Of a stretch of DNA of 29,111 nt, positions 29,037 through 29,111 are shown piece after piece. Position numbers and translations under genes: made by a program. How positions within the stretch are numbered: the stretch's first letter is position 1; every line of letters begins with the position of its first letter. The notes under the pieces were generated by a model, which saw only the letters and a list, made by a program, of their open reading frames with translations, did not search any database and was not told where the DNA came from. This DNA comes from Cytauxzoon felis (taxonomy: Eukaryota; Apicomplexa; Aconoidasida; Piroplasmida; Theileriidae): NCBI GenBank assembly GCA_020283715.1, contig JAIQCW010000053.1, forward strand, positions 1 to 29,111, given 5' to 3'.

Positions 29037-29111
29037 TCGAGGTCAATACGACGACCTATAGGTCTAAGTCCAATCCAACTCTACTACCATCTGAAGTCCA
29101 ATGTCTATCAT
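29037..29111. mobile_element. Outer left end of another composite element, cut by the window edge
   Basis: Contains ctcgaggtc, the perfect 12-bp palindrome gacctataggtc next to cgacga, then gtccaatccaactc and atctgaagtccaa. These are the outermost minus-type modules seen at other left ends. The rest lies beyond the window. Confidence 0.65.

Noticed and set aside
1..29111. CRISPR-like or bacterial repeat array
   Set aside because: Repeats are dispersed, differ in length and orientation, lie in introns and exons of a eukaryotic genome, and have no regular spacers.

Overview
This is AT-rich nuclear DNA of a piroplasm-type apicomplexan (Theileria/Babesia relatives; the species cannot be fixed from the sequence). 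The evidence is gene content: an LCCL/CCp-type multidomain adhesin, two heptatricopeptide-type organelle RNA-binding proteins, an SF-assemblin, cysteine-rich antigen-like fragments, many 34-77 bp introns, and very tight gene spacing. Reading across splice sites resolves most of the apparently broken frames into intact multi-exon genes.

Layout, left to right: tail-anchored coiled-coil protein (-, 535-2300); CCp-type adhesin of 20 exons (+, 3385-10442); polyprenol reductase SRD5A3/DFG10 (-, 10525-12035); unknown 186-aa protein (+, 12206-12801); heptatricopeptide protein 1 (+, 13052-15169); unknown 633-aa protein (-, 15297-17198); Pro/Asn/Cys-rich protein (-, 17673-18335); small class-I methyltransferase (-, 18466-19665); heptatricopeptide protein 2 (+, 19722-21652); WD40 protein (+, 21713-23508); NAP/SET histone chaperone (+, 23535-24870); WDR83/MORG1 (-, 24862-27223); SF-assemblin (-, 27245-28724). 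These are mostly housekeeping or cytoskeletal genes packed 20-60 bp apart, not an operon-like functional cluster.

The striking layer is a dispersed family of comparatively GC-rich composite inverted-repeat elements, about 17 copies or partial copies. Each is built from a small vocabulary of short modules. The left arm is the reverse complement type of the right arm, and modules are joined at near-palindromic ACCTCAGGTGGA / ACCTCAAGTGGA / ACCTCGAGTGGA joints. Ten copies lie inside introns, and they account for every intron longer than about 100 bp that I could reconstruct (310-1256 bp). Four copies are exonic and translated as linkers (three in the CCp protein, one in heptatricopeptide protein 1). 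One is intergenic and two run off the window edges.

Five intronic copies carry a payload between the inverted arms. In four of these the payload is a piece of an antigen-like gene, always in the same direction as the host gene. Three of those four share a motif with CxFIKLVxxYTKEL, CxCC, NCxKDGxxCGI. No transposase or reverse transcriptase is visible. I interpret this as a non-autonomous foldback or Pack-TIR-like family that captures antigen gene fragments and sits in introns; a gene-conversion donor role is possible but unproven. All exon boundaries are my own splice reading and need transcript data.
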